A stretch of 64,000 nucleotides of DNA from Sipunculus nudus (GCA_026874595.1 CM049308.1:833001-897000); one strand, 5' to 3'. Shown: positions 1-12,999, counted from the stretch's first letter. Made by a program: numbers and translations. Notes: generated by a model not told the origin, from the letters alone.

Positions 1-3000
1 AAGTCTGACCACAGGTGTTAGAAAATTTGGATACCAGAGGGCCCTAGAAAATAGGGATATCATAGGCCTGACATCAGGGTCCTAGAAAATCGTGACATTG
101 CAGGTCTGACCACAGGGTCCTAGAAAATAGTGATATTGCAGATTTGACCATACGGCTTTAGAGAATAGTGATATTGCAGGTCTGACCACAGGGCCCTAGA
201 TAATAGGGATATCGCAGGTCTGACTACAGGGTCCTAGAAAATAGTGATATTGCAGATTTGACCATACGGCTCTAGAGAATAGTGATATTGCAGGTCTGAC
301 CACAGGGCCCTAGATAATAGGGATATCGCAGGTCTGACTACAGGGTCCTAGAAATTAGAGATATTGCAGATTTGACCACACGGCTCTAGAGAATAGTGAT
401 ATTGCAGGTCTGACCACAAGGTCCAAGAAAATAGGGATATCGCAGGTCTGCCCACAGGGTCTTAGAAAATAGGAATATCGCAGGTCTGCCCACAGGGTCC
501 TAGAAAATAGTGATATTGCAGGTCTGACCACAGGGCCCTTGAGAATAGTGATATTGCAGGTCTGACCACAGGGCCCTGAAAAATAGGGATATCGCAGGTC
601 TGACCACAGGATATTAGAAAATATGGATACCAGAGGGCCCTAGAAAATAGGGATATCACAGGTCGGACCACAGGGTCCTAGAAAATAGTGACATTGCAGG
701 TCTGACCACAAGGTCCTAGAAAAGAGTGATATTGCAGGTCTGCCCACAGGGCCCTAGAAAATAGTGATATTTCAGGTCTGACCACAGGGCCCTAGAAAAT
801 ATGGATATCGCAGGTCTGACTTCAGGGTCCTAGAAAATAGTAATATTGCAGGTCTGACCACAGGATATTAGAAAATATGGATACCAGAGGGCCCTAGAAA
901 ATAGGGATATCAAAGGTCTGACCACAGGGTCCTAGAAAATAGTGACATTGCAGGTCTGAACCATGGGTCCTAGAAAATAGTGATATTGCAGGTCTGACCA
1001 AAGGGCCCTAGAAAATAGTGATATTGCAGGTCTGACCACAAGGCCCTAGAGAAAAGTGATATTGCAGGTCTGACCACAGGGCCCTGAAAAATAGTGATAT
1101 TGTAGGTATGACCACAGGGCCCTGGAAAAATAGTGATATTACAGTTCTGACCACAGGGCCCTAGAAAATAGTGATATTGCGGGACTGACCACAGGGCCCT
1201 AGAAAATAGGGATATCGCAGGTCCAATCACAGGGCCCTAGAAAATAAGGGTACCACAGGGCCCCAGAAAACAGGAACATCGTAGGTCTGACCACAGACCC
1301 CTAGAGAGTGTGATATTGCAGGTCTGACCACAGGGCCCTAGAAAAGCGTGATATTAGAGGTCTAACCATAGGCCCTAGAAAATAGTGATATTGCGGGTCT
1401 GACCACAGGGCCCAAGAAAATAGGGAAATCTCAGGTCTGACCACAGGATATAAGATAATTTGGATACCACAGGGCCCTAAAAATAGGGATATCGAAGGTG
1501 TGACCACAGCGCCCTAGAACACAGGGATATCGCAGGTCTGACCACAGGGCCCTGGAAAAAAGGATACCACAAGGCCCTAGAAAATAGTGATATTGCAGGT
1601 CTGACCACAGGGCCCTAGAGAATAGTGATATTGCAGGTCTGACCACAGGGCCCTAGAAAATAGAAATATCGCATGTCTGACCACAGGGTCCTAGAAAAAA
1701 GTGATATTGCAGGTCTGACCACAGGGCCCTAGAAAATAGTGACATTGCAGGTCTGACCACAAGGTCCTAGAAAAGAGTGATATTGCAGGTCTGCCCACAG
1801 GGCCCTAGAAAATAGTGATATTTCAGGTCTGACCACAGGGCCCTAGAAAATATGGATATCGCAGGTCTGACTTCAGGGTCCTAGAAAATAGTAATATTGC
1901 AGGTCTGACCACAGGATATTAGAAAATATGGATACCAGAGGGCCCTAGAAAATAGGGATATCACAGGTCTGACCACAGGGTCCTAGAAAATAGTGATATT
2001 GCAGGTCTGACCACAGGGCCCTAGAAAATAGTGATATTGCAGGTCTGACCACAAGGCCCTAGAGAAAAGTGATATTGCAGGTCTGACCACAGGGCCCTGA
2101 AAAATAGTGATATTGTAGGTATTACCACAGGGCCCTGGAAAAATAGTGATATTACAGTTCTGACCACAGGGCCCTAGAAAATAGAGATATTGCGGGACTG
2201 ACCACAGGGCCCTAGAAAATAGGGATATCGCAGGTCCAATCACAGGGCCCTAGAAAATAAGGATATCACAGGGCCCCAGAAAACAGGAACATCGTAGGTC
2301 TGACCACAGACCCCTAGAAAAGTGTGATATTGCAGGTCTGACCACAGGGCCCTAGAAAAGCTTGATATTAGAGGTCTAACCATAGGCCCTAGAAAATAGT
2401 GAAATTGCGGGTCTGACCACAGGGCCCTAGAAAATAGGGAAATCTCAGGTCTGACCACAGGATATAAGATAATTTGGATACCACAGGGCCCTAAAAATAG
2501 GGATATCGAAGGTGTGACCACAGCGCCCTAGAACACAGGGATATCGCAGGTCTGACCACAGGGCCCTGGAAAATAAGGATACCACAAGGCCCTAGAAATA
2601 GTGATATTGCAGGTCTGACCACAGGGCCCTAGAGAATAGTGATATTGCAGGTCTGACCACAGGGCCCTAGAAAATAGAAATATCGCAGGTCTGACCACAG
2701 GGTCCTAGAAAAAAGTGATATTGCAGGTCTGACCACAGGGCCCTAGAAAATAGTGATATTTCAGGTCTGACCAAAGGGCCCTAGAAAATAGGGATATCGC
2801 AGGTCTGACTACAGGATATAGAGAATATCGATACTAAAGGGCCCTAGAAAATAGTGATATTCCAGGTCTGACCACAAGGTCCTAAAAAATAGTGATATTG
2901 CAGGTCTGACCTCAGGGTCCTGGAAAAAAGTGATATCTCAGGTGTGACCAAAGGGCCCTAGAAAATAGGGAAATTGCGGGTCTGACCACAGGGTCCTAGA

Positions 3001-6000
3001 AAATAGTGAAATTACAGATTTGACCACACGGCTCTAGAGAATAGTGATATTGCAGGTCTGACCACAGGGTCCTAGAAAATATGGATATCGCAGGTCTGAC
3101 TACAGGATATTAGAGAATATGGATACCACAGGGCCCTAGAAAATAGTGATATTGCAGGTCTGACCATAGGGTCCTAGAAAATAGTGGTATTGCAGGTCTG
3201 ACCACAGGGTCCTAGAAAATAGTGATATTGCAGGTCTGACCACATGGCCCTAGAGAAAAGTGATATTGCAGGTCTGACCACAGGGCCCTGGAAAAATAGT
3301 GATATTGCAGGTCTGACCTCAGGGTCCTGGAAAAAAGTGATATTGCGGGTCTGACCACAGGGCCCTGGAAAAAAAGTGATATTGCGGGTCTGACCACAGG
3401 GCCCCAGAAAATAGGGATATCGCAGGTCCGATCACAGGGCCCTAAAAATTGGGATTTCGAAGGTGTGGCAAAAGGGCCCTACAAAATAAGGATATCGCGG
3501 GTCTGACCACAGAGCCCTAGAAAATAGTGATATTGCAGGTCTGACCACAGGGCCCTGGAAAATAATGATATTGCAGGTCTGACCAGAGGGCCCTAGAAAA
3601 TAGTGATATTGCAGGTCTGACCACAGGGCCCTGGAAAAATAGTGATATTGCGGGTCTGACCGCAGGGCCCTAGAAAATAGGGATATCGCAGGTCTGACCA
3701 CAGGGCCCTAGAAAATAGGGAAATCGCAGGTCTGATCACAGGATATAAGATAATATGGATACCACAGGGCCCTAGAAAATGGGGATATCACAGGTCAGAC
3801 CACAGGGCCCTAAAAATAGGGATATCGAAGGTGTGACCATAGCGCCCTAGAACACAGGGATATCGCAGGTCTGACCACAGGCCCTGGAAAAAAAAGGATA
3901 CCACAAGGCCCTAGAAAATAGGGATATCATAGGCCTGACATCAGGGTCCTAGAAAATCGTGACATTGCAGGTCTGACCACAGGGTCCTAGAAAATAGTGA
4001 TATTGCAGATTTGACCATACGGCTTTAGAGAATAGTGATATTGCAGGTCTGACCACAGGGCCCTAGATAATAGGGATATCGCAGGTCTGACTACAGGGTC
4101 CTAGAAAATAGTGATATTGCAGTTTTGACCATACGGCTCTAGAGAATAGTGATATTGCAGGTCTGACCACAGGGCCCTAGATAATAGGGATATCGCAGGT
4201 CTGACTACAGGGTCCTAGAAATTAGAGATATTGCAGATTTGACCACACGGCTCTAGAGAATAGTGATATTGCAGGTCTGACCACAAGGTCCAAGAAAATA
4301 GGGATATCGCAGGTCTGCCCACAGGGTCTTAGAAAATAGGAATATCGCAGGTCTGCCCACAGGGTCCTAGAAAATAGTGATATTGCAGGTCTGACCACAG
4401 GGCCCTAGAGAATAGTGATATTACAGGTCTGACCACAGGGCCCTGAAAAATAGGGATATCGCAGGTCTGACCACAGGATATTAGAAAATATGGATACCAG
4501 AGGGCCCTAGAAAATAGGGATATCACAGGTCGGACCACAGGGTCCTAGAAAATAGTGACATTGCAGGTCTGACCACAAGGTCCTAGAAAAGAGTGATATT
4601 GCAGGTCTGCCCACAGGGCCCTAGAAAATAGTGATATTTCAGGTCTGACCACAGGGCCCTAGAAAATATGGATATCGCAGGTCTGACTTCAGGGTCCTAG
4701 AAAATAGTAATATTGCAGGTCTGACCACAGGATATTAGAAAATATGGATACCAGAGGGCCCTAGAAAATAGGGATATCACAGGTCTGACCACAGGGTCCT
4801 AGAAAATAGTGACATTGCAGGTCTGAACCATGGGTCCTAGAAAATAGTGATATTGCAGGTCTGACCAAAGGGCCCTAGAAAATAGTGATATTGCAGGTCT
4901 GACCACAAGGCCCTAGAGAAAAGTGATATTGCAGGTCTGACCACAGGGCCCTGAAAAATAGTGATATTGTAGGTATGACCACAGGGCCCTGGAAAAATAG
5001 TGATATTACAGTTCTGACCACAGGGCCCTAGAAAATAGTGATATTGCGGGACTGACCACAGGGCCCTAGAAAATAGGGATATCGCAGGTCCAATCACAGG
5101 GCCCTAGAAAATAAGGATACCACAGGGCCCCAGAAAACAGGAACATCGTAGGTCTGACCACAGACTCCTAGAAAAGTGTGATATTGCAGGTCTGACCACA
5201 GGGCCCTAGAAAAGCTTGATATTAGAGGTCTAACCATAGGCCCTAGAAAATAGTGATATTGCGGGTCTGACCACAGGGCCCTAGAAAATAGGGAAATTTC
5301 AGGTCTGACCACAGGATATAAGATAATTTGGATACCACAGGGCCCTAAAAATAGGGGTATCGAAGGTGTGACCACAGCGCCCTAGAACACAGGGATATCG
5401 CAGGTCTGACCACAGGGCCCTGGAAAATAAGGATACCACAAGGCCCTAGAAAATAGTGATATTGCAGGTCTGACCACAGGGCCCTAGAGAATAGTGATAT
5501 TGCAGGTCTGACCACAGGGCCCTAGAAAATAGAAATATCGCAGGTCTGACCACAGGGTCCTAGAAAAAAGTGATATTGCAGGTCTGACCACAGGGCCCTA
5601 GAAAATAGTGATATTTCAGGTCTGACCAAAGGGCCCTAGAAAATAGGGATATCGCAGGTCTGACTACAGGATATAGAGAATATCGATACTAAAGGGCCCT
5701 AGAAAATAGTGATATTCCAGGTCTGACCACAAGGTCCTAAAAAATAGTGATATTGCAGGTCTGACCACAGGGCCCTAGAAAATAGTGATATCTCAGGTGT
5801 GACCAAAGGGCCCTAGAAAATAGGGAAATCGCAGGTCTGACCACAGGGTCCTAGAAAATAGTGAAATTACAGATTTGACCACACGGCTCTAGAGAATAGT
5901 GATATTGCAGTTCTGACCACAGGGTCCTAGAAAATATGGATATCGCAGGTCTGACTACAGGATATTAGAGAATATGGATACCACAGGGCCCTAGAAAATA

Positions 6001-6630
6001 GTGATATTGCAGGTCTGACCATAGGGTCCTAGAAAATAGTGGTATTGCAGGTCTGACCACAGGGTCCTAGAAAATAGTGATATTGCAGGTCTGACCACAT
6101 GGCCCTAGAGAAAAGTGATATTGCAGGTCTGACCACAGGGCCCTGGAAAAATAGTGATATTGCAGGTCTGACCTCAGGGTCCTGGAAAAATAGTGATATT
6201 GCGGGTCTGACCACAGGGCCCTAAAAATAGGGATATCGAAGGTGTGACCATAGCGCCCTAGAACACAGGGATATCGCAGGTCTGACCACAGGCCCTGGAA
6301 AAAAAGGATACCACAAGGCCCTAGAAAATAGTGATATCGCAGGTCTGACCACAGGGCCCTAGATAATAGTGATATCGCTAATCTGACCACAGGGCCCTAG
6401 AAAAGCGTGATATTGCAGGCCTGACCACAGGGCCCTAGAAGATAGGGACATCGTAGGTCTGACCACAGGGCCCTAGAAAAGCGTGATATTGCAGGTCTGA
6501 TCTCAGGGCACTAGTAAAATAGGGATATCGAAGGTGTGACCATAGGGCTCTAGGAAATAGTTATATCGCAGGTCTGATCACAATGCCCTAGAAAATAAGG
6601 ATACCACAAGGCCCCAAAAATAGTGATAAA
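1..6630. repeat. 38-bp satellite array
   Basis: A continuous tandem array of a unit of about 38 bp, with core GGTCTGACCACAGGGCCCTA followed by an A-rich stretch and GATATTGC or GATATCGC. Copies differ by a few substitutions and small indels. The array starts before the window and stops sharply near 6630, where ordinary AT-rich sequence begins. The minus strand reads openly for 60-100 codons because three 38-bp units make 114 bp and the unit has few stops; the resulting peptides (ISLFSRALW, YHYFLGPCGQT and similar) are by-products, not genes. No homology to a known satellite can be claimed without a search. Confidence 0.97.
3917..6630. repeat. Second copy of the satellite higher-order unit
   Basis: From 3917 the array repeats, variant for variant, the order of 38-bp units seen from position 50, an offset of 3867 bp. 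Examples are the rare variant CATAGGCCTGACATCAGG at about 69 and 3930, and the GGTCTGAACCATGGG variant at about 950 and 4818. The first copy also has an internal duplication of about 1013 bp (blocks near 970 and 1983 match) that the second copy lacks; blocks near 5094 align with those near 2240. The second copy ends early at the array edge. Confidence 0.85.
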
Positions 6631-7328
6631 GCTTAAGTCATATAAAAATATTAGGTTTTCCGCATCAATGAAGATTCCTGGCTTCTCAGTAATGCTTATT
6701 ATTTAGTTTGGTACAAGCATCGTCATAAATAAAACCTTTCATAATGTGCACAGTTCATTACAATATCATATTTTGAGGAAAATGTCTCCAGAACTGTAAG
6801 TACACATTACAGCGTTAGGCTGGTCTCACATCCTTTAAAAGGAACAGGTTTAACAACAGTTTCAATATAGTCACTTATTAGAATTCATTCAATGTTAATG
6901 GAAAAGCGTCTTCATTAAATATTCTTGAGAGGTTTGCTTCTCCTATCTGCATAAACCTGTAGAACTATTAATAGATGAGCCTATCAGGTTAGGTTTTCAT
7001 GTGCGAGTATACACGTCTATGTGTTAAAAATTCCTCATATGATTTTAACTTTGGTGCTCCTTGTGTCTGTCAGTTTATATGCCTATGCACGTATATGGAT
7101 AAAATCGCCAGAGGAGTGTACGTGAACCCGGGGATTCTCGGTAAAATGATGTTACTAATACATTTTTTAGGAAGACCTGCTAGATACACTTTAACCACCA
7201 CATACTTCTGACAGTTGGCGCACATGGAAACACAGCATGAGCGTGGTCATTGTATATTGTACATAATTTATTCTCACACCTCCATCTTCTTTATATTATT
7301 ATTCTATTTATTCATTTTTTTTTTGCAG
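6631..7328. other. Unique AT-rich non-coding DNA, probable intron
   Basis: No repeat family or convincing reading frame. It ends in a T-rich tract (7308-7324) and GCAG, which looks like a polypyrimidine tract and 3' splice site for the next feature. Confidence 0.5.
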
Positions 7329-7494
7329 AGCCCCAGAAAAGGTAGTTGGGCGATCAGAGAATACTGAACGATCCGTCACCATCCAGAACGCGGACACAGC
7401 TCCTCTACTGCAGGAAGAGGGTCACGTGAACAAACGATATGATCACGTGGTTCCTGGTCAGAGTGTCGTGCAGGTGGACGTGACAGTTCAGTGA
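7329..7494 (+). CDS. Candidate 3' terminal exon, gene not recognised
   Basis: A T-run followed by GCAG gives a strong acceptor at 7327-7328. The frame with GCC at 7330 stays open for 54 codons to TGA at 7492-7494. It reads as a hydrophilic tail (APEKVVGRSENTERSV, then TAPLLQEEGH, ending VVQVDVTVQ). Base composition is clearly richer in G+C than the surroundings, as expected of coding sequence. A polyadenylation signal follows at 7965, giving a 3' UTR of about 470 bases. The TAPLLQEE stretch resembles acidic dileucine sorting signals in cytoplasmic tails of membrane proteins, but I do not recognise the family. Upstream exons would lie to the left of the satellite. Confidence 0.55.
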
Positions 7495-8044
7495 CGAAGG
7501 CATCGGTTTTTGGGTTTACAGGGCCTGGTGTGATATAAATCAAACTGGTGATATCAGTGCATTCAAACAGATACTGTTAAGCTCAAAATATTTATTATTA
7601 TCCATGAAAATACGTTTTCCACACATTGGACAATGGCCAAATGCGAAATTCACGGACGGCTATTCAGGGTAAAAATAAGATATTTGAAAATCCCAGCCCG
7701 AGGGATTACATCAATAAGAAAAGACAGGCTAATACTTGCTTAGCAATACCACACTATATAGAGTCTGACTAATACGATAGAAAACAATCAGAGATTGGAT
7801 ACCTGCTGGACTGTAAACTCCGGAATATTCCTAGGGCCCTGATTACTCAAGTGTTTCCTAGGTAAGCGGAGGAAATACATGAAGGCTAACTGAGAAAATA
7901 TGCCACGATTGACCAACGCGATGGTTGTATCAAAGGGCAAATATTGTAAAAGGGCTCTTATTAAAATAAAACTTTAATGTTTATCTTAGCAAGTTCTTCA
8001 CTCGCATACTTAAGTATTTTTATTTTAAAATGCTACCAATAAGT
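7495..8044 (+). other. Probable 3' UTR and flank
   Basis: Follows the stop codon of the candidate exon. AT-rich, without repeats or frames. Ends near the start of the inverted repeat at about 8045. Confidence 0.4.
7965..7970 (+). terminator. Polyadenylation signal AATAAA
   Basis: Canonical AATAAA in the context TTAAAATAAAACTTTAATG, about 470 bases after the TGA of the candidate terminal exon. In AT-rich DNA this hexamer is common, so its role rests on position only. Confidence 0.4.
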
Positions 8045-8975
8045 CACCAGAGAACTGTGACTTAGTTATTTTATTGCTCATTCAAGTGAGGATAGTATAT
8101 TAGTATAACCACATGATTGTTACTTTAATTTGTTGTACAATAACATGCAGTATCATGTATCGCTGTTAGCGTGGGAACTTAGGTTTAGAGAACCCAGGAA
8201 TTTTTATTTGATGTTGGTTTCATTACGGTTATAATTCAAAGAGAATCGGTTCATGCCGGTTTTAGTCTAGACGGTTCCTGTAGTAGAATTGTTTACTGTA
8301 GACTTCTTAGGCAACGGACCATTCATACTTGATTTTTCCAATGCCTCAAGTCTCTTGAGGCGTGTTCATTTAAGTATTCATGATATTAATTACATATCGC
8401 ATTATTTTGTTAAGTGAAAGGCCAATGGCGGTCAGGATGTGTGACGTAAGCAGGCGAAAAAGGACACAATATCTTAGATCAGCGCGCTAGATGATGTAGT
8501 CTGACAGTTTTTGGTCCAGAAAAGAGTCCGAGATAATCTTGGAACTGATCAGCTGTAGAATGATTTCCCGGTGTATTTAATGTCAGAGTCTGTGGGCGAC
8601 CAACGTAGATCTCTCTAACGGACTTGAGAGTTGTGTTTACAGAAGGACTTGTAACAACCGATGTGTTTCTGCTGTGGTGATTCGAAGCCTGGCAAACAGA
8701 CCAGGACAATCCATCAGTACGCTGATCATTGTGAATGGTTTGGAATATTGTCGTGCGCGGTAGCATATTCAGGTACTGAGTGTTGAATATATCCAGGATA
8801 ATACTGCAGTGACAGACATGGTCTGAGTGATGTTACAGAGAAGGCTGCGAGCCTATCTGTCGGTCATTCAAGATTTCGCCTTGAATGACGAGCGCGTACG
8901 TCAGGAGTCGAGACTGTGTCAAGCCAGTTTTGTTTTTAGGCAAGAAGCGCTTGTGCATATGTAAACAGTGATAAG
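8045..8975 (-). repeat. Inverted duplicate, copy 1 (degenerate)
   Basis: The reverse complement matches 18120-18875 over its length. Shared landmarks are CTGGCTTGACACA, CAGCCTTCTCTGTAACATC, GAGAGATCTACGTTGGTCGC, ACTGTCAGACTACATCATCT, GTTCCCACGCT and the final AAGTCAC.GTTCTCTGGTGAC; the last is found after the insertion in copy 2, at 28150-28170. The stretch equivalent to the hydrophobic frame of copy 2 is interrupted here by a stop after PEYATAHD and an extra segment of about 30 bases. A 95-codon minus frame at 8479-8766 lies in a different frame and is probably accidental. Its age and nature (gene copy or old transposon) are unclear. Confidence 0.8.
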
Positions 8976-9630
8976 CAAGCTGGCCTCGGGGAGTGCATAT
9001 CTAAGTCACATGCCCGACGATCATGTGACCAGCAGCCGTGTTCGCCAAGTGAACTTTTTATGTGATTTGTGCTTACGGCGAGTGTGAGGCTTAAACAGAA
9101 CTCAGTGAATTTGTGTAACCATATAGATATGGGATATCGTGATAACCCATTTTTTGTGGAACGCCTCTCCAGAGAATTGTATATTTGAATTTAATATACT
9201 TTTTTTATTGTTTTTTTTTGGTCACACACGTTGATTTCATCTGTTTGAGTGTAAGTGTAGTCCACCATTTTAAAGAATCTGGAAAGTCCATTCCATTCCA
9301 TACAAATATCTTGAGGTAACCTAAGTAAAAATGCTACATCCCGGAAACTTTCTTCATTGGGGGTGTAGAAATTTACGATTATTTTTACGTGGTTCCGGCT
9401 GAGGATAAAATTTATGTGTAGACCTGTATATGTAATATACATAATTTTTTTACATATGATGTATATAATATTTATGCATGATATATATTATATATGAATG
9501 TATCCCTGCATTGTGAAAAGTGACATAGATTAAGAAACTAGCTGCTTGAATCGAAACATATATGTATTATGTAGATCACTCGGTCACTAAATGACAGCCA
9601 AATGTTTCACATATTTACACTAATTTTCAG
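8976..9630. other. Unique DNA with an AT-rich stretch
   Basis: No repeat family recognised. 9430-9500 is alternating A/T (ATATATTATATATG and similar). It ends in TTACACTAATTTTCAG, a reasonable 3' splice site for the next candidate exon. Confidence 0.4.
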
Positions 9631-9696
9631 GGAGAGAACGTTTTTCCTCTGGTATATCCTGATAAACACGTGAATCCTTGGGAAACCATTATGTGA
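9631..9696 (+). CDS. Candidate short terminal exon
   Basis: After the acceptor-like TAATTTTCAG at 9621-9630 a phase-0 frame reads 21 codons (GENVFPLVYPDKHVNPWETI, then M) to TGA at 9694-9696. An AATAAA follows at 9805. A second phase is also open (13 codons to a TGA inside the same stretch), so the frame is not proven. It could be an alternative last exon of the same plus-strand gene as 7329-7494, or chance. I do not recognise the peptide. Confidence 0.3.
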   Translation, partial: GENVFPLVYPDKHVNPWETIM

Positions 9697-10377
9697 CTGG
9701 TACAATTCAGCGGGATTCCTCGTCCGACCCGATCAGTCGCTACATGATCCGACAAAAATGTTGGCCGCAACTACAACCTCGTTAATGGAATCGTAGCTTT
9801 ATACAATAAAAAAGACAAAATGATCAATAATTAGGTTTCATGACCTCAGTTTAAACTCGATGACCATTGGCAAATTCTTACCAAACACGTGAGCAGGATT
9901 AAGGTTAATAGGCAGTGTCAAATGTGAGTTATGTTTTCTGACAAATTAAAATTACTCAGTGTCTCTTGTTAAGATATAAAGAATGACGCTTTTATGGCAA
10001 AGATTGGCAGAACCCGAAATTAACACCCTAGTTTAGGATACCGGTAATAAAACTTTTGCCGCGTTGTTTTAAAAAGCGCCCACCCTTTTTATCACTAACA
10101 TTCATCTTTATGTTTCGCAACATGTCAGGGCAGTCCTCATCATTAAACACTGTCGGATGTGAATGTAGCCTGTGTTTGCTATTTTTCTTTAGGTTGTTTA
10201 TTCTCTGCCACCTGTCAATTATTCAGCAGATTATGCTCCAGGTTCCGCGGGATTTACTGTCAAGGTCAAACATGTTGATAAACTTACAGTGGGAAATAAT
10301 TCACAGTAAATTCACTTTTACAAACTCCTTTATTTTAATTACATGGATATATACCTAAAGCAATAGTAAAAGTGCCT
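9697..10377. other. Unique non-coding DNA
   Basis: Contains AATAAA at 9805. A 100-codon plus frame at 10056-10358 is rich in F, L and I with no family resemblance and no splice support; treated as accidental. Confidence 0.4.
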
Positions 10378-10865
10378 TAATTCCGTCCGTATTAAAAATA
10401 ATACAGGGACGTGCAGGTTTCACAATTCCGTCCGCATTCTCGGTAAAACAGGTACGTGCAACTTCCGTAATTCCGTCCGTATTCTCAGTTAAACAGGAAG
10501 ATAAATAAGATAAGATAAGATAAGATAAGATAACATTTATTAGCCTTCAGTTCCAGGAATTTGTTGTTGACTTGCAATTCATTACATAAAAAATAAATAA
10601 GTAAATAGATAGATAAATACATAAAAATAATACAAAAATACATAAAAATCACACATAACATATTGACTATGCATGTAAAATTAAGCATGTAAAAATGATA
10701 AAACAGATAATTCTGCAGGTAAAACACATAATTCAAAACATTTAATTTCTAAGAGGGTTGTGAGTTAAAATTTTTGTTATTTTGTCCGTATTCTCAGTAA
10801 TACAGGAACGTGCAAGTTTCGAAATTCCGTCCGTATCCTCGATTATACAGGAACTTCCAGGCCCT
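10378..10865. repeat. 46-bp minisatellite split by an AT-rich insert
   Basis: Copies of AATTCCGTCCGTATTCTCAG followed by TAAACAGGAACGTGCAAGTTTC, period about 46 bp: three at 10380-10500 and two at 10780-10860. Between them lies about 280 bp of AT-rich DNA that begins with a pure ATAAG microsatellite (10503-10533). The two halves look like one array opened by an insertion or by replacement. Confidence 0.75.
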
Positions 10866-11337
10866 GATGACCAGATGAGAATACAAACCGAATCCTGATC
10901 AAAGTTTGATGTGCCAGAATATAGTTTTATGGTTGCATCACAGGTCTGGTGTGTCCCCCGGAACAAAGGTGGTTCCAGTTGCGCAGAACCAATTGATGTT
11001 TGCTGACACTAATTTTCTTCTTAAAACCACCTCGTCTAACGACCACCTCCTGTCAGCGACAAATTCAAAATAGGATACAGTTCGGCTAAAATCCAGGTCT
11101 AAAATTAATAACAAAGAGAATGACTTCCTGTCTAATCAGTTAAAGGTTATGGCTGTCCGTTCCCCTGATCAAGCTCATGACAGTATCTACATGTTAATTC
11201 TATGTCCACCAGGCCATTTTTAATTATAAAGACAATATTACAATTGTTTATATTAATGAAATGTTTTAGCTACAATATTAATTTTTAATTCATATGGTGT
11301 ATAGGTAATCTTGCAGTTGTATGCCTCGGCCTACTTT
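10866..11337. other. Unique non-coding DNA
   Basis: No repeat or convincing frame seen. Ends just before the 5' terminus of the element at 11338. Confidence 0.4.
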
Positions 11338-12529
11338 AACTAGAATACGGGTAGTCGACAAGCGACTACGTGTATCCACCTAAATCAGAGTGGAACGGGT
11401 GAAGTGAGGCATGAATTAAGGGGCAAGGGGAAATAGAGTGAAGTGTTGCATATTAGCATGGATGTCTGCAGCCAAATTGTGTATGAAGGTTGCCCCCCTA
11501 CCACAAAATCCAGAAAGCCGTCCAAGTTGTATACATATGCAAAATTTAAGGCAGATAAGTCAAACCACTACATATATGAGTGATTTTACCCGTGGCAGAC
11601 AATCAGATGGACGCTGAGCAAAAATGGCTGCAGGTGACGCCACCAGTTTTGCGTATGATAAAGAGCTATGCGAGATCTATACACATGCAAAATTTTGGCC
11701 CAGTCGGTCAAACGGTTCCCGAGATATGAGCTTGGATGTCTGCAGCGTAAACGTGAATGTAGGTGGCGCCACCTGTCATAAAATCAGAAAAGCTATCCAG
11801 GATGTATACGCATGCCGAATTTCAGGTGAATTAGTCAAGTCACTGCAGAGATATGAGTGATTTTAACCCAAGGCAGACAAACAGATGGACACTATGCAAA
11901 CATGGATGCAGTTGGCGCCACCATTTTTTGTGTATGTTATAAAGCTCTCCAAGGGCTACATTTGTGCAAAATAATTTACTGATCGGTCAAACGGTTCGCG
12001 AGATATGAGCTTGGATGTCTGCAGCGTAAACGTGAATGTAGGTGGCGCCACCTGTCACAAAATCAGAAAAGCTATCCAGGATGTATATGCATGCCAAATT
12101 TCAGGTGAATTAGTCAAGTCACTGCAGAGATATGAGTGATTTTAACCCAAGGCAGACGAACAGATGGACACTGTGCAAACATGGTTGTAGGTGGCGCCAC
12201 CATTTTTTGTGTATGTTATAAAGCTCTCCAAGGGCTACATTTGTGCAAAAAAAATTTCCTGATCCGTCAAACGGTTCCCGAGATATGTGGGTTTATGTGT
12301 GGAAACAGACGCACAAACGGACGCAGAGCGCAGAGAAAAGGTCAGAGGTCAAAACAAAATCGGGGCGCAGCAGTTCACATGTGACCCGAACATAATCCCG
12401 GGTTTCGTAAAATTGCGCCCAGCGGTTACGGAGGAGTTCCCCGGACACCTACGCCGCGGCGGCGGCGGCGGCGGCGTGCAGCTGAAAACATAGTATCCGC
12501 AAAACTCTGTTTTGGCGGATACAATTATT
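11338..12529 (+). mobile_element. F2b non-autonomous Helentron-like element, complete
   Basis: 5' end: AACTAGAATA, then the short hairpin TAGTCG/CGACTA around ACAAG, then GTGTATCC. Core: roughly 275-bp tandem units, each with two GGTGGCGCCACC-type palindromes (11762, 11909 variant, 12041, 12190) and phrases such as GAGATATGAGTGATTTTA and GGCAGACAAACAGATGGACGC. Near the 3' end there is a GGC microsatellite (12456-12476), then a hairpin: GTATCCGCAAAAC and GTTTTGGCGGATAC around TCT, then ACAATTATT. The 5' GTATCC motif recurs in the 3' hairpin. There is no transposase or Rep frame, and the 60-100 codon plus frames are repeat read-through. Assignment to Helitron/Helentron-type elements rests on the 3' hairpin and tandem-core layout. 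Confidence 0.75.
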
Positions 12530-12999
12530 ATTTGTCTATATAATTAAATATGAATTTGTTTTTCGGACTTTCACATGAATTATATAAATATTTTCCCGTC
12601 AAATGTAATGACTTGTTATCTTAGTTACCAATGCGTTGACTTTCAATTCTCCTTAGTTTTACAGCTGAAATAAAAATATATATGTATTACATATCTTAAC
12701 AAATATATGTATGCAAGCTAAATGAATATAAATTGCTACATTATTAATTTTAACATATTCAGTTTTAAATTAATTGGTGCAATGATAGGAATTTGTATTC
12801 TTATAATCGATTCAACTTATTCAAAAAAAAAAATTCTTTAAAGAGGCATAAATCAAATTTGCATGATGAAATTAAGTTTCTGAGTAACCTGAACTTTGAT
12901 GGTATTTTTCCTTAATTCAATCAAAAGTATGAGCTGAAAGCATTATTAAGTATTCACTATTTTGTCTGCTCACATTCGAAATTTATGGTTTGGGCTGGA
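12530..12999. other. AT-rich non-coding DNA
   Basis: Nothing recognisable apart from short A and AT runs. Confidence 0.4.

Noticed and set aside
462-6390. Series of 60-107 codon minus-strand frames (ISLFSRALW...)
   Set aside because: They follow the 38-bp satellite period in all three frames and have no gene-like structure.
8479-8766. 95-codon minus frame in inverted copy 1
   Set aside because: It is in a different frame from the hydrophobic frame of copy 2 and is not open in copy 2.
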